Below, one piece after another: positions 42,437-51,988 of a stretch of DNA of 64,000 nt. Origin of the DNA: Luteirhabdus pelagi. GTDB lineage: Bacteria; Bacteroidota; Bacteroidia; Flavobacteriales; Flavobacteriaceae. The stretch's first letter is position 1. Every line of letters begins with the position of its first letter. Under the pieces are notes generated by a model. The model ran no database searches. It was not told the origin of the DNA and saw only the letters and a program-made list of their open reading frames with translations. The stretch lies in assembly GCF_016827595.1 (NCBI RefSeq), contig NZ_JAECMS010000005.1, positions 11,277 through 75,276 of the forward strand, given 5' to 3'. The translations under genes were made by a program, and so were the position numbers.

Positions 42437-43576
42437 CTAATTATTCTCGAAAAACGAGTAAAGGGCTTCTTTGATTCTATTTTTTTCCTCACTTCCAAGG
42501 TTAGATCCAGAAGGAAGACATAGCCCTTTATTAAATAATGCCGCTGCCTCCCCATTACCATAGTAATCGTTTGATTCATAGACAGGTTGAAGATGCATTG
42601 GCTTCCACAAAGGTCTACTTTCTATATTAAAATCGAGTAGAAAATTACGTAATTTCTCACAATTTAACATTTTCTTATCATCAAATGTTATGCAGCTAAG
42701 CCAGTGATTGCTGTAGAAATCGGTTGATGGTTCTTCGAATAATGTAACTTCTTCAACCTTTTCAAAGATTTTTTTATAGAACGTATGATTTGCTCGTCTG
42801 GCTGAAACATGATCCTCCAAAACTTCCATTTGTCCTCTTCCTATTCCGGCTACGACATTACTCATCCTATAGTTGTACCCAATCCTACTATGCTGATAGT
42901 GCGGGGCATTATCTCTTGCCTGCGTGGCTAAAAAGATGGCTTCAGCCTTAGCTTCTTTAGTACGACAGACCAGCGCTCCGCCACCAGAGGTTGTAATTAT
43001 TTTATTCCCGTTAAATGATAAAATTGAAAAGTCGCCAAATGTTCCACATTTCCTTCCTTTATATTCCGAGCCTAACGCTTCTGCCGCATCCTCTATTAAA
43101 ACAATGTCGTATTCCTTACAGATTTGTTCAATCTGGTCGATTTTCGCGGGCATCCCATATAAGTGTACTGCTAGGACAGCCTTAGGCTTTTTACTTTTTT
43201 GGATTTCTTTTTCAATAGCTGCCTTGAGATACTCTGGTGACATATTCCATGTTTCTAGCTCGCTATCGATAAAAATAGGCTTCGCACCTAAGTAGGTTAT
43301 AGGGTTAGCGGATCCACAAAAGGTAAAACTTTGGCACAACACAGTATCACCGGCAGAAACACCAGCCATGTCCAAAGCAATGTGAATAGCTCCCGTACCA
43401 GAGGATACACACGCTACCTGGGAATCCCTGCCTAGATAATGTTCCAAATCGTTTTCGAATCCGGTAACATTTGGACCTAACGGAGCAATCCAGTTCTCCT
43501 CAAAAGCCTTCGTTACGTATTTTTGTTCGGTTCCTCCCATATGTGGCGAGGACAACCAAATTTTTGATGCCTTCAT
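42437..43576 (-). CDS. DegT/DnrJ/EryC1/StrS sugar aminotransferase (PglE-like)
   Basis: 379-residue PLP-dependent aminotransferase. IWLSSPHMGGTEQKYVTKAFEENWIAPLGPNVTGFE is typical of the PglE branch. ACVSSGTGAIHIALDMAGVSAGDTVLCQSFTF gives the phosphate-binding start. IVLIEDAAEALGSEY carries the Asp, and FGDFSILSFNGNKIITTSGGG carries the PLP Lys in SFNGNK. It would aminate C4 of the 4-keto sugar made by the downstream PglF-like enzyme. The stop of the PglD-like gene overlaps its start (shared base at 43576). Confidence 0.92.
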   Translation of the reverse strand: MKASKIWLSSPHMGGTEQKYVTKAFEENWIAPLGPNVTGFENDLEHYLGRDSQVACVSSGTGAIHIALDMAGVSAGDTVLCQSFTFCGSANPITYLGAKPIFIDSELETWNMSPEYLKAAIEKEIQKSKKPKAVLAVHLYGMPAKIDQIEQICKEYDIVLIEDAAEALGSEYKGRKCGTFGDFSILSFNGNKIITTSGGGALVCRTKEAKAEAIFLATQARDNAPHYQHSRIGYNYRMSNVVAGIGRGQMEVLEDHVSARRANHTFYKKIFEKVEEVTLFEEPSTDFYSNHWLSCITFDDKKMLNCEKLRNFLLDFNIESRPLWKPMHLQPVYESNDYYGNGEAAALFNKGLCLPSGSNLGSEEKNRIKEALYSFFENN

Positions 43577-44220
43577 TAATTAAATTTTATTGGTTTTGCT
43601 GGAATGCCTACCGCTGTGCAATTTTCTGGTAAGGATTTGGAAACCACTGCTCCTGCTCCTATAATAGCATTTTTACCGATTTCTAATTGATTAATAACTT
43701 TCGCTCCAGTACCGATGTAAACAGCTTCTTTAACCGTTACTTCACCACTAATATTAACCGCTGGCATAAATGAGCAAAAATCTTCAATTACGGTATCGTG
43801 ACCAATAGTACAGGCCAGATTTACAATTACAAAGTCTCCAATAGCGATGTCGCACGTAATTATTGAGCCTTCACAAATTATACATCCCGTTCCTATAGTT
43901 ACGTACTTTTTATTCAACGAAACATTTGGATGAATAATATTTGGGAAATGATAGTTCTTTAGTTTTGCTGCTAGTTCACGTTTAATGCTAGGATTTCCTA
44001 TAGCTAATACCAGTGCACATTTTTTATCATTATTCATTAAATAATCGATGCCTCCCAATACCTCGTGTTCATGGATTTTTGTGTGTTGTTTTATACCATC
44101 GTCAACAAAACCTAAGAGATTGTATTTTTTCTTTTCGCTAGAGTATTGATTTATAACATCTATAAGCATTCCAACTTCACGTCCAAAACCTCCTGCCCCT
44201 ACAATAATTATATCCTCCAT
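43576..44220 (-). CDS. Sugar O/N-acetyltransferase (PglD/NeuD-like)
   Basis: 214-residue left-handed beta-helix acyltransferase. The N-terminal Rossmann-like UDP-sugar binding domain reads MEDIIIVGAGGFGREVGMLIDVINQ. Hexapeptide repeats cover ~95-200 (VTIGTGCIICEGSIITCDIAIGDFVIVNLACTIGHDTVIEDF..., IGTGAKVINQLEIGKNAIIGAGAVVSKSLPENCTAVGIPAKPI), with the catalytic His in TIGHD. It probably N-acetylates the C4 amine made by the PglE-like enzyme, completing UDP-diNAcBac. This assignment rests on motif plus context. Confidence 0.9.
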   Translation of the reverse strand: MEDIIIVGAGGFGREVGMLIDVINQYSSEKKKYNLLGFVDDGIKQHTKIHEHEVLGGIDYLMNNDKKCALVLAIGNPSIKRELAAKLKNYHFPNIIHPNVSLNKKYVTIGTGCIICEGSIITCDIAIGDFVIVNLACTIGHDTVIEDFCSFMPAVNISGEVTVKEAVYIGTGAKVINQLEIGKNAIIGAGAVVSKSLPENCTAVGIPAKPIKFN

Positions 44221-44223
44221 ATC

Positions 44224-44829
44224 TTAATTGCTTCCATTGAAGGGTGTAGTAGTAACTTGCCCTTCGGTATTAATCCCTTCTTTTATTATTACTTTTTTGA
44301 CCGTCTTCAACAAGATTTTTACATCTAAAGCAAACGTTTGATGCATAACATACCATACGTCGAGTTCGAATTTTTTTGTCCAGCTAATCGCATTACGTCC
44401 ATTAACTTGAGCCCATCCCGTAATCCCTGGTTTCACCAAATGCCTTTTCTTCTGTACCTCATCATACAATGGCAAATATTCTGGTAATAATGGGCGTGGT
44501 CCGACAAAACTCATATCTCCCTTCACCACATTTATCAATTGGGGTAGTTCGTCTAAGGAGAGTGCCCTTACAACTTTACCAAAAGATTTTAGCCGTTTTT
44601 CATCGGGTAATAGCTTTCCATTCTTGTCTTTCTCATCCGTCATGGTTTTAAATTTGATAATTTTAAATAAGTGCTCGTCCTTACCAGGACGTAATTGGAT
44701 GAAAAACGGTGTTCCCTTATTTACCAGTGCCAATCCTATAAGAAGCAATATAAAAAGTGGACTGGAAACAACGAGCAAGACGAACGCTGTTGTTATATCG
44801 AAAAACGGTTTAATAAAATTAGTATACAT
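44224..44829 (-). CDS. Undecaprenyl-phosphate sugar phosphotransferase (PglC-like)
   Basis: 201-residue monotopic phosphoglycosyl transferase: one N-terminal re-entrant hydrophobic helix ([28 protein letters not shown]), then [63 protein letters not shown] and [14 protein letters not shown]. The Asp-Glu dyad in SLDELPQL is catalytic in PglC. It links the first sugar-1-phosphate to undecaprenyl phosphate and starts the repeat unit. The neighbouring synthesis genes make diNAcBac the likely first sugar. Confidence 0.93.
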   Translation of the reverse strand: MYTNFIKPFFDITTAFVLLVVSSPLFILLLIGLALVNKGTPFFIQLRPGKDEHLFKIIKFKTMTDEKDKNGKLLPDEKRLKSFGKVVRALSLDELPQLINVVKGDMSFVGPRPLLPEYLPLYDEVQKKRHLVKPGITGWAQVNGRNAISWTKKFELDVWYVMHQTFALDVKILLKTVKKVIIKEGINTEGQVTTTPFNGSN

Positions 44830-44833
44830 CGTT

Positions 44834-46060
44834 TTACTTCCTTTTTTTATGAGAGGAGTGATTTACCATATGCAACATGATACTATTATATGACTTTTCA
44901 ATGGTAAAGTTATCGAAAAGCAATTGTCTTGCATTTTCACGATATTTTTCAAATTCCGCATCATTAGCGGACAGTAATTTTCTAGTTTTAGCCATAAAGG
45001 AATCTATGTCCCCCGACTTCACCCAAAAGCCACATCGATAATTTTCAATGTATGAACCGATATCCGTATTTTCGTCTGTAGCGGCAATTACAGGCATCTT
45101 CATTTCTAGATACGACAGCAATCGAGAGGGAAAGTTTGGAATACTAAAATTAGGATGCAGAAAAATGAGCCCTACATCGCAACTGCCTAATAACCGATCG
45201 TAATCCTCTTTTGGCAGGGCAGAGAATAGGGTAGCATTAGAGGGCTTCTTCCGAGAAAACCAAGCCTTTAACTTTAGATATTGTGTTCCCGACCCTACGA
45301 TAAGAAAGTGAACGGTATCGAATGAGCTCTGTTCAATTACATCCAGGAGGAAATCTAATCCCTGTGGAACGCCCAAGTTACCACCATATACAAAGATTTT
45401 TTTGTCGATCGGCAAGTTATACTTTTCAAGGACTGATTCATCTTTTTGAGGCGCTTGCACTATTGGGACAATGGTATTCGGATTAATCTCAATTTTATCC
45501 TCTGCTATTTCCGGATTGTGCTTTGTTAAAAATTCTTTGTTTGCTGGCGACATACAGCCAATGGTGTCGGAAAGCGCGTATAGTTTTCGTTCCTTCCGTT
45601 TAAAAAACCGATGCAATATACTGCCGTTTCTTATCATCCCCATATCTACCGCATTTTGAGGAAAAATATCCTTCAACAACAAATAGGCATATGCATTGTC
45701 TCGTTTTTTCACATATTTTATAACCGCTGAAAATGTTATAGGTGGAGTAGAATAAAGAACCAAATCGAAGGAATCGTTTTTAAGGAACTTCTTTACAGCT
45801 TTTAGAAACTGCTGTTCGATTAATAATTGTCCGATTCCCTTTTCCAGCACGCTAGCCTTTTCTACATTCAAGGTGCGCACCCTTACAATAGTTACATTGT
45901 CTTCTTTTTTTACAAACGTTTTTTGATTCTCTCGTCGTTGAATCGGTGACATCACAACAACTTCATGGCCCTCATCCCTGAAGGTACGCAACAAGTCTGT
46001 GTAGATACCCCTGGAAGACACGTTACTAATACCTGCCATGGTAAGAAACAATACTTTCAT
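44834..46060 (-). CDS. Glycosyltransferase family 4 (WbuB-like)
   Basis: 408-residue GT-B enzyme. N-terminal [38 protein letters not shown], a nucleotide-sugar domain with [25 protein letters not shown] (near residue 213) and [38 protein letters not shown] near the end are typical of WbuB, the L-fucosamine transferase of O-antigens. Adjacent fnlC and fnlB, which make UDP-L-FucNAc, support L-FucNAc as donor (inference). It is placed directly before the initiating phosphotransferase. Confidence 0.88.
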   Translation of the reverse strand: MKVLFLTMAGISNVSSRGIYTDLLRTFRDEGHEVVVMSPIQRRENQKTFVKKEDNVTIVRVRTLNVEKASVLEKGIGQLLIEQQFLKAVKKFLKNDSFDLVLYSTPPITFSAVIKYVKKRDNAYAYLLLKDIFPQNAVDMGMIRNGSILHRFFKRKERKLYALSDTIGCMSPANKEFLTKHNPEIAEDKIEINPNTIVPIVQAPQKDESVLEKYNLPIDKKIFVYGGNLGVPQGLDFLLDVIEQSSFDTVHFLIVGSGTQYLKLKAWFSRKKPSNATLFSALPKEDYDRLLGSCDVGLIFLHPNFSIPNFPSRLLSYLEMKMPVIAATDENTDIGSYIENYRCGFWVKSGDIDSFMAKTRKLLSANDAEFEKYRENARQLLFDNFTIEKSYNSIMLHMVNHSSHKKRK

Positions 46061-46075
46061 AACCGGAATATTTCT

Positions 46076-47209
46076 TTATTTAGCCCACACAACACGATTC
46101 ACATAGTCGGTATACGAGAGGATGATACGTACAACCTTATCGGAAACGTTGGGCATACTATAGTCGGCCACTTCTCTGAAAGATCGCTCTGGATTTCGTT
46201 TTTGCGTTTTTAAGGTAACCAGTGCTTGTAAGATGCGTTCGGGATCCAGGCCCGTCATCATAACTGAGGCTTCTTCCATCGCTTCTGGGCGTTCATGGGC
46301 TTCTCTGATATTTAGGGCCCAGAAATTAAGAATTGAGGATTCTTCCGAAATGGTTCCGCTATCGGATAAGACGGCATATGAGAACAGTTGCAGTGCATTG
46401 TAGTCGCTAAAGCCCAATGGCTTCAAAAACTGGATGTTTTCATGAGTGGCAATGCCCTTTTCGTCTAACATTTTTCGTGTTCTAGGATGGGTCGAAACTA
46501 TAATAGGATATTCGTATTCTTCCGCAATTTGGTTAAGCGAAGCGATGAGCCCTTCAAAATTTTTCGGATTACTGATGTTTTCTTCTCGATGGGCGGACAC
46601 CACAAAATATCGATTCCTTTTCAGTTCCAGCCTTTCCAATACGTTGCTATTCTCAATCTTTTCACGAAAAGCGGAAAGTACTTCAAACATAGGACTACCA
46701 GTCTTAATAACCCGGTCAGGCGAAAGGCCTTCACGCAATAAATATTCGCGTGCAATAGTGCTATAGGTAAGATTTACATCCGCGATGTGATCTACAATTT
46801 TTCGATTGGTTTCTTCGGGCACACGCTGGTCGAAACATCTGTTTCCAGCTTCCATATGAAAAATTGGAATCTTTCGTTTCTTCGCTGGAATGGCGCAAAG
46901 ACAGGAGTTCGTATCGCCTAATACTAAGAATGCATCAGGCTTTTCCTTTTCAAGAATAGGATCTATTTTAATTAAAATATTCCCCACAGTTTCGGTAGCA
47001 TTCTTGCCAGCCGCTTCGAGAAAATGATCTGGTTTTCTAATACCCATGTCCTCAAAGAAAATTTCATTGAGCTCATAATCATAGTTCTGACCTGTGTGCA
47101 CGAGTATATGTTCTATGGCTTCGTTGGCATCCAATGCTTTCATTACGCAAGCTAGGCGTATAATTTCGGGGCGTGTACCAACTACTGTGAGAACTTTTAA
47201 TGTTTTCAT
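46076..47209 (-). CDS. UDP-N-acetylglucosamine 2-epimerase family (FnlC/WbjD/CapG-like)
   Basis: 377-residue WecB-type enzyme with VLTVVGTRPEIIRLACVMKALD at the start, VLGDTNSCLCAIPAKKRKIPIFHMEAGNRCFDQRVPEETNRKIVDHIADVNLTYS, VSAHREENISNPKNFEGL, and SDSGTISEESSILNFWALNIREAHERPEA. In FnlA-FnlB-FnlC pathways this subtype epimerises C2 of UDP-PneNAc-type sugar to give UDP-L-FucNAc. The AHERPEA form and position after fnlB support FnlC rather than ManNAc synthesis. The intergenic gap to fnlB is 62 bp. Confidence 0.9.
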   Translation of the reverse strand: MKTLKVLTVVGTRPEIIRLACVMKALDANEAIEHILVHTGQNYDYELNEIFFEDMGIRKPDHFLEAAGKNATETVGNILIKIDPILEKEKPDAFLVLGDTNSCLCAIPAKKRKIPIFHMEAGNRCFDQRVPEETNRKIVDHIADVNLTYSTIAREYLLREGLSPDRVIKTGSPMFEVLSAFREKIENSNVLERLELKRNRYFVVSAHREENISNPKNFEGLIASLNQIAEEYEYPIIVSTHPRTRKMLDEKGIATHENIQFLKPLGFSDYNALQLFSYAVLSDSGTISEESSILNFWALNIREAHERPEAMEEASVMMTGLDPERILQALVTLKTQKRNPERSFREVADYSMPNVSDKVVRIILSYTDYVNRVVWAK

Positions 47210-47271
47210 AATCAGCAGGTTTGTTTCGGCTGCAAAAGTAACATAATTTAATCTATATCAAGACATAAAAA

Positions 47272-48402
47272 CTAAACCGTTTCGTAATACGTATCTGGAT
47301 TTTTAGGGTCGAATGGTTCGTTGATCCAAAAAAGCGTAATGAGTTCTGTATCGCCCACATTTTTAATATTATGTGTTACCCAGATAGGCATATCGACATA
47401 GGCCGGAGTATCTCCATTAAGCATAAATTCGTACACTTTCTTCGTATTTATTTTTCGAAGTTGAATAATCGCTTGCCCCTTTATGACCGCGAAACGCTCC
47501 ATTTTTCGGGTGTGGTAATGGTTTCCCCGGGTGATTCCAGGAACAGTAGTTGAATAGGAAGACTGTCCTGGCGTATCGGCTCGCATTATTTCCACAAAGG
47601 CTCCCCTATCATCAGAATGTTGGGTGAACTTTCTAGGAAAATAATCCATTGGAATATAACTCCTGAACGTATTGAAAAGCGCCTTTTGAAAAGCATCGGT
47701 CAAATCGGGTACCTCTCCATTCTCAAGATAATCGCTTTTGTATTCTTGCAGTAATTTCAATAAGCTTGAAACCTTGATCGCATGTGGAGGTACAATTGTT
47801 TCCGTGACAGAAGATTCCTGTTGATCCCCTCTGATGAGTCTAAGGAATTCTTCGCATAATTCGTTTATATAAATCAGGTTGACCGTACCATCTTGATGTA
47901 TTGCGGGAGTTTCATCGTGTGTAAGCTGATGGCAGAAGGTTGCCACTACCGAATTATAGTAGGGTTTGCCGAAAGGTCCAAATACATTTGGAATAATCAT
48001 TGAAACAAGCTGGCCTCCAGATTTGTGAGCCCATTCCTGAAACACTTTTCGCCCCTCGCGCTTTGACTTTCCGTAATGATTGTCTCTTTCTTCTTGGGTA
48101 GAGGAGGAAAAAATAATCTTGGAAGATGTTTCGGCCGCTTCACAAGCGTGTACAAGTTTCTGAACCAATTCGATATTATTATCGTAGATAACCTGTGGAT
48201 CGTCATGGCGGTTCATGGCAGCAAGGTGCACGATTACATCACACGAGGCCACAAACTGTTCAAGTGCCTGGTCATCTTGGAAATACGAACGTTCAAACTC
48301 AACACGGGTAAATTCATCGGGGAAAAGTCCGAGGTAATTATATAAATGTTGCCCCATAAACCCCGATTGACCCGTAATGCCTACTTTTTTTCTTACTTCC
48401 AT
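47272..48402 (-). CDS. Bifunctional SDR-cupin reductase (FnlB/WbjC/CapF-like)
   Basis: 376-residue protein. The N-terminal SDR (VGITGQSGFMGQHLYNYLGLFP, IIFSSSTQEERDNHYGKSKREGRK with Tyr-x3-Lys, VFGPFGKPYYNSVVATFCHQL) is fused to a C-terminal cupin from about residue 262 (RGAFVEIMRADTPGQSSYSTTVPGITRGNHYHTRKMERFAVIKGQAIIQLR, zinc His-x-His in GNHYHTRK). In CapF the cupin epimerises C3 and the SDR reduces C4, giving UDP-6-deoxy-L-talose-type intermediate for L-FucNAc. Its start overlaps the preceding cupin gene by 10 bp. Confidence 0.9.
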   Translation of the reverse strand: MEVRKKVGITGQSGFMGQHLYNYLGLFPDEFTRVEFERSYFQDDQALEQFVASCDVIVHLAAMNRHDDPQVIYDNNIELVQKLVHACEAAETSSKIIFSSSTQEERDNHYGKSKREGRKVFQEWAHKSGGQLVSMIIPNVFGPFGKPYYNSVVATFCHQLTHDETPAIHQDGTVNLIYINELCEEFLRLIRGDQQESSVTETIVPPHAIKVSSLLKLLQEYKSDYLENGEVPDLTDAFQKALFNTFRSYIPMDYFPRKFTQHSDDRGAFVEIMRADTPGQSSYSTTVPGITRGNHYHTRKMERFAVIKGQAIIQLRKINTKKVYEFMLNGDTPAYVDMPIWVTHNIKNVGDTELITLFWINEPFDPKNPDTYYETV

Positions 48403-48809
48403 GCTAAAAACTCTTTGGTTGAAAATTTCAATGTATCGTCTATTTCGCCAAAACCATAATCGGCCATAATCAAGAGCGAGGAATGTTCTTCTTCGGCCTT
48501 AAAGCCAGACGCATAACCAGGAGGGATAAACAGTACTTCAGATGCACTAGACTTTAATTGGAAGGACCGAACAGGTCCGGTTGGTGAATCGTCTTTCCCT
48601 ATAGCAACTAATCGAATTATAAAAGCTCCTCGGGTACAGAAGAACCATCTCGATTCAATTTTATGCCCCATCCAAGCTCGGATGGTTTTTGTGTCATGAT
48701 GGGTGGTGACATACATCCGCTTAATCGGTGACATGTCGAAGTCGTTTAAAAACTGTAACATTCCCCTTTTATCCTTATGTATACCCCCAGGTATCAGTTT
48801 TGGTTGCAA
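48393..48809 (-). CDS. Cupin sugar epimerase/isomerase-like protein
   Basis: 138-residue single-domain cupin of the dTDP-4-dehydrorhamnose 3,5-epimerase/WxcM-like group: KLIPGGIHKDKRGMLQFLNDFDMSPIKRMYVTTHHDTKTIRAWMGHKIESRWFFCTRGAFIIRLV, then ASEVLFIPPGYASGFKAEEEHSSLLIMADYGFGE. It sits between fnlA (4 bp gap) and fnlB (10 bp overlap), so it likely acts on the same UDP-sugar intermediates. FnlB already has a cupin, so the extra copy may assist epimerisation or make a sugar variant. The activity is not proven. Confidence 0.8.
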   Translation of the reverse strand: MQPKLIPGGIHKDKRGMLQFLNDFDMSPIKRMYVTTHHDTKTIRAWMGHKIESRWFFCTRGAFIIRLVAIGKDDSPTGPVRSFQLKSSASEVLFIPPGYASGFKAEEEHSSLLIMADYGFGEIDDTLKFSTKEFLAWK

Positions 48810-48813
48810 AAGG

Positions 48814-49827
48814 TTATTGATTTTTTAAATCTTCATTGATGAAGTCTAATTTCAACAATAATTTTTTCATTCCTTCAATATCTAGACGTTCTGTGTTATG
48901 AGAGTGATAATCCTCTACTGTACTTATATCCTTTTCCCCTTCTGAAAAATAATTAGCATAGTTTAGATCTCGGTTATCGGCCGGAACCCTATAATAATCG
49001 CCTAAATCTTCGGCTTTCATTACCTCTTCCCGGGTAAGGAGCGATTCGTATAACTTTTCACCATGTCGCGTACCAATAATATTAATGGGTGTTTCGCTAT
49101 TGTATAACGCTTTCACCGCCATAGCTAGCGTTTCTATGGTTGCCGCAGGTGCCTTTTGAACGAACATATCGCCAGGGTTCGCATTCTCGAACGCGAATAA
49201 TACTAAATCGACAGCATCCTCTAGTGTCATCATAAACCGTGTCATTGTAGGATCGGTAATAGTTAAGGGCAAACCGTTTTTTATCTGCTCAACAAATAAG
49301 GGAATGACAGATCCTCTTGAGGCCATAACATTGCCATAACGCGTACCTGAAATTACAGTTTCCCCGGCGTTTCTAGCATTTGCTACCATCACTTTTTCCA
49401 TCATCGCTTTGGAAATCCCCATGGCATTTATAGGATACACAGCTTTGTCTGTACTCAGTACCACAACGTTCTTGACTTTATGCCGAATTGCGGCCAATAG
49501 CACATTTTCTGTCCCTAATACATTGGTTTTTACTGCCTGCAATGGAAAGAATTCGCAAGAAGGGACTTGTTTCAACGCGGCAGCATGAAAGATATAATCG
49601 ACGCCTCGTACGGCATAATCAACCGATTCCGGATCGCGTACATCGCCGATGTAAAATTTAACTTTGGGATTACCTAAACGCCTTCTTAAATCGTCTTGCT
49701 TTTTCTCATCTCTAGAAAATATGCGTATTTCACTAAAATGCTCGGTATCGAGAAACCGGTTTAATACGGCTCCTCCGAAGGATCCCGTGCCACCCGTAAT
49801 CAATAAGGTCTTATTTCTTAATTTCAT
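48814..49827 (-). CDS. UDP-GlcNAc 4,6-dehydratase (5-inverting; FnlA/WbjB/CapE-like)
   Basis: 337-residue soluble SDR. LLITGGTGSFGGAVLNRFLDTEHFSEIRIFSRDEKKQDDLRRRLGNPKVKFYIGDVRD is the CapE/FnlA hallmark, including RDEKKQ. YIFHAAALKQVPSCEFFPLQAVKTNVLGTENVL and VVLSTDKAVYPINAMGISKAMMEKVM contain the catalytic S-D-K/M-x3-K region, followed by TRYGNVMASRGSVIPLF. It starts L-FucNAc synthesis: dehydration of UDP-GlcNAc with C5 inversion. It lies at the head of the fnlA-cupin-fnlB-fnlC set. Confidence 0.93.
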   Translation of the reverse strand: MKLRNKTLLITGGTGSFGGAVLNRFLDTEHFSEIRIFSRDEKKQDDLRRRLGNPKVKFYIGDVRDPESVDYAVRGVDYIFHAAALKQVPSCEFFPLQAVKTNVLGTENVLLAAIRHKVKNVVVLSTDKAVYPINAMGISKAMMEKVMVANARNAGETVISGTRYGNVMASRGSVIPLFVEQIKNGLPLTITDPTMTRFMMTLEDAVDLVLFAFENANPGDMFVQKAPAATIETLAMAVKALYNSETPINIIGTRHGEKLYESLLTREEVMKAEDLGDYYRVPADNRDLNYANYFSEGEKDISTVEDYHSHNTERLDIEGMKKLLLKLDFINEDLKNQ

Positions 49828-49836
49828 TATGCTAGT

Positions 49837-50949
49837 TTAGGCTTGTTCTACTAATTCTGTAAAGTGCTTTAAGTTTTCTTTTTTAATAGTTGCTTGTGTT
49901 TGCCTATAGTATTCCTTCAATCGTATCTGATGTGCTGCATACGTCTTTTCATCATATTTCATTATTTCGTTGATACGCTTCACCCAAAAGTTCTCCTGTA
50001 AGGGAAGAACCGTGTTAGGCTCAAAGTCATTGGCATCCTTCCATGGCAATCCAGTGCTTACAACAGTCATCTTATCAACTTCAATTGCTTCGAAGAATAC
50101 ATGACAAAAATTTTCCGATAATGAAGGTATAGCAACCACTTTCATGGGGGCAATTTTTTCTTGAAAATCGTTAGGTGTAAAGGTACCATAGAATTTTACC
50201 CTATCGTAGACCCCTAGTTTTTTCGCTAACGATTCACATTTTTTCTTATACCACTGATCTTCAATGTATCCATGTATCTGAAAAGTACATTTATTATCTA
50301 AAAGCGGCAAGATACTAATGATAAAATCGATATTTTTTTTCGGGACCACTCTACCAAAAAACCCAATTATTGGCTTTACCACATTTTTTCCCTTGTGAAG
50401 GGTATTTTCAATTTCGTTAATCGGGTTTAAAAAAACTATTTGCTTAAAATCCCGGAATATGGGGTACGACCGAGATTGCTCATCGCTGTGCGTGTAATGT
50501 ATAATGGTTGTATTTCTGGAAATACGCAGCAAGAACCGAAATACGTATAAATACAGTTTCTTTTTAGTTGAAATAGCTCCGTACAACAACTGGCCCCGAG
50601 GTGACACTAAAACTTTTTTGTTTTTGAAAAACAACAATACCAATAATGGAAGAAAAGCGAATTGAATACTATACGGTGAATTCAACCAAATAACCTTTGC
50701 CTTCTTAAAGTTTTTCCACAATACACGGATGGTTATTCTAGGCACATATTCGGCATGCGTACTCCACTCCCTCTTTTCGAAGGGTTTCTGTCTTATGTTA
50801 CGGTTCCAGGTAATGACCTTATAAGGAATTTTCCCATGTAAGATAGAACACACACCTTTTATAGATTTAATAGGCCCTCCGGGTTCTACGGCGGGCAAAT
50901 AATATGGTGCTAAAATGGCAATCAAATTCCTTCCTTTAAACTGCCGCAA
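49837..50949 (-). CDS. Glycosyltransferase family 4
   Basis: 370-residue GT-B protein. The N-terminal acceptor domain starts NLIAILAPYYLPAVEPGGPIKSIKGVCSILHG. The C-terminal Rossmann domain has IIGFFGRVVPKKNIDFIISILPLL at about 203-226 and ALPSLSENFCHVFFEAIEVDKMTVVSTGLPW, holding the E-x7-E-like donor motif (Glu in SEN and FEAIE). The donor and acceptor sugars are unknown. It sits 9 bp from fnlA and 12 bp from the next glycosyltransferase. Confidence 0.87.
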   Translation of the reverse strand: MRQFKGRNLIAILAPYYLPAVEPGGPIKSIKGVCSILHGKIPYKVITWNRNIRQKPFEKREWSTHAEYVPRITIRVLWKNFKKAKVIWLNSPYSIQFAFLPLLVLLFFKNKKVLVSPRGQLLYGAISTKKKLYLYVFRFLLRISRNTTIIHYTHSDEQSRSYPIFRDFKQIVFLNPINEIENTLHKGKNVVKPIIGFFGRVVPKKNIDFIISILPLLDNKCTFQIHGYIEDQWYKKKCESLAKKLGVYDRVKFYGTFTPNDFQEKIAPMKVVAIPSLSENFCHVFFEAIEVDKMTVVSTGLPWKDANDFEPNTVLPLQENFWVKRINEIMKYDEKTYAAHQIRLKEYYRQTQATIKKENLKHFTELVEQA

Positions 50950-50961
50950 TGTTACAAATTT

Positions 50962-51987
50962 TCAAAGAAACCTTTGAGCTAAATCTTCATAAAGTGATTG
51001 ATAGTTTCTTGACACATGTTCCATTTTAAATTCCTCGTAATTTTCATATCCCTTTTTAATCGACATCCTCACGATTGCCGGATCATAAAGCTTTTCGAAC
51101 CCCAACGCAATCGATTCAGTATCGAAGGGATCTACTAGGATACAATTTTTCCCAATACTGTTCATAGGAGCAATGTTCGATGTAATAACTGGTAAACCGT
51201 ACGCTTGGGCCTCGATAATAGGCAGTCCAAACCCTTCCCTTTCCGAAGCGAAAAACAGCACATCGTGGGTTTCGTACAATGATAAAAATGCATCTCTGGA
51301 CAAATTATTAGCTACCCTTGCGCGCTCCTGTAGTTTGTGTTGCTGGATTAATTTTCGAATCCTTGGGTTATCTGGTTGTACAAAAGTATACTGTACGTTC
51401 AGATGTATGGTTGCCATAATCAATCTCTCATAATTTTTTAGAGGTTTTGCTCCAATCTGAAGAATTTTCAGGGTGCGCTCTCTTTTACTTATTCTTGCTT
51501 CCCTTACTGGTGGGATATTGGCTATCGGCAAAGGATTATGAACAACCACTATCTTAGTACTAGCTTCCGGAAAATATTTCTCCAGCGATTCCTTCGTAGC
51601 ATTTGACACACAGATGATGCTATGACTAAACCGAACAGGTAGCCGGTAGAAAAGCCAATCGAAAAAGCGACCTCGAATTCCTCGCATCTCGCGGTAGCGG
51701 AAGGTATCATGGACCGTCCAAACCCTGATCATACCCGGAAATGCCATGACCATATAATCGCATCCTCCGGTTATATGAACGATTTTCTTTTGGCTGAAGA
51801 ATGAGGTAATAAAACAATTTATGAATGTAAGGAAGTCGAATGTTCGTGATAGTTGCAGACGTCCATATCGAAATCTCTCCCCGTTTTCACCTTTAAGAAA
51901 AGAGTACAAACCATTGTAAATGTTTTCAATGCTGAAATTCCCTTGATGGCTCTTCCGCAACACAAATAAAACGAATGGAGTGTTCAT
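50962..51987 (-). CDS. Glycosyltransferase family 4
   Basis: 341 residues from ATG 51987 (MNTPFVLFVLRKSHQGNFSIENIYNGLY); a longer reading to 52008 would overlap the flippase stop and adds only seven residues. The GT-B donor domain shows RTLKILQIGAKPLKNYERLIMATIHL and the strong motif ASEREGFGLPIIEAQAYGLPVITSN with two Glu residues spaced as in GT4. VHITGGCDYMVMAFPGMIRVWTVHDTFRYREMRG marks the acceptor domain. The sugar transferred is unknown. Confidence 0.87.
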   Translation of the reverse strand: MNTPFVLFVLRKSHQGNFSIENIYNGLYSFLKGENGERFRYGRLQLSRTFDFLTFINCFITSFFSQKKIVHITGGCDYMVMAFPGMIRVWTVHDTFRYREMRGIRGRFFDWLFYRLPVRFSHSIICVSNATKESLEKYFPEASTKIVVVHNPLPIANIPPVREARISKRERTLKILQIGAKPLKNYERLIMATIHLNVQYTFVQPDNPRIRKLIQQHKLQERARVANNLSRDAFLSLYETHDVLFFASEREGFGLPIIEAQAYGLPVITSNIAPMNSIGKNCILVDPFDTESIALGFEKLYDPAIVRMSIKKGYENYEEFKMEHVSRNYQSLYEDLAQRFL

Positions 51988-51988
51988 A

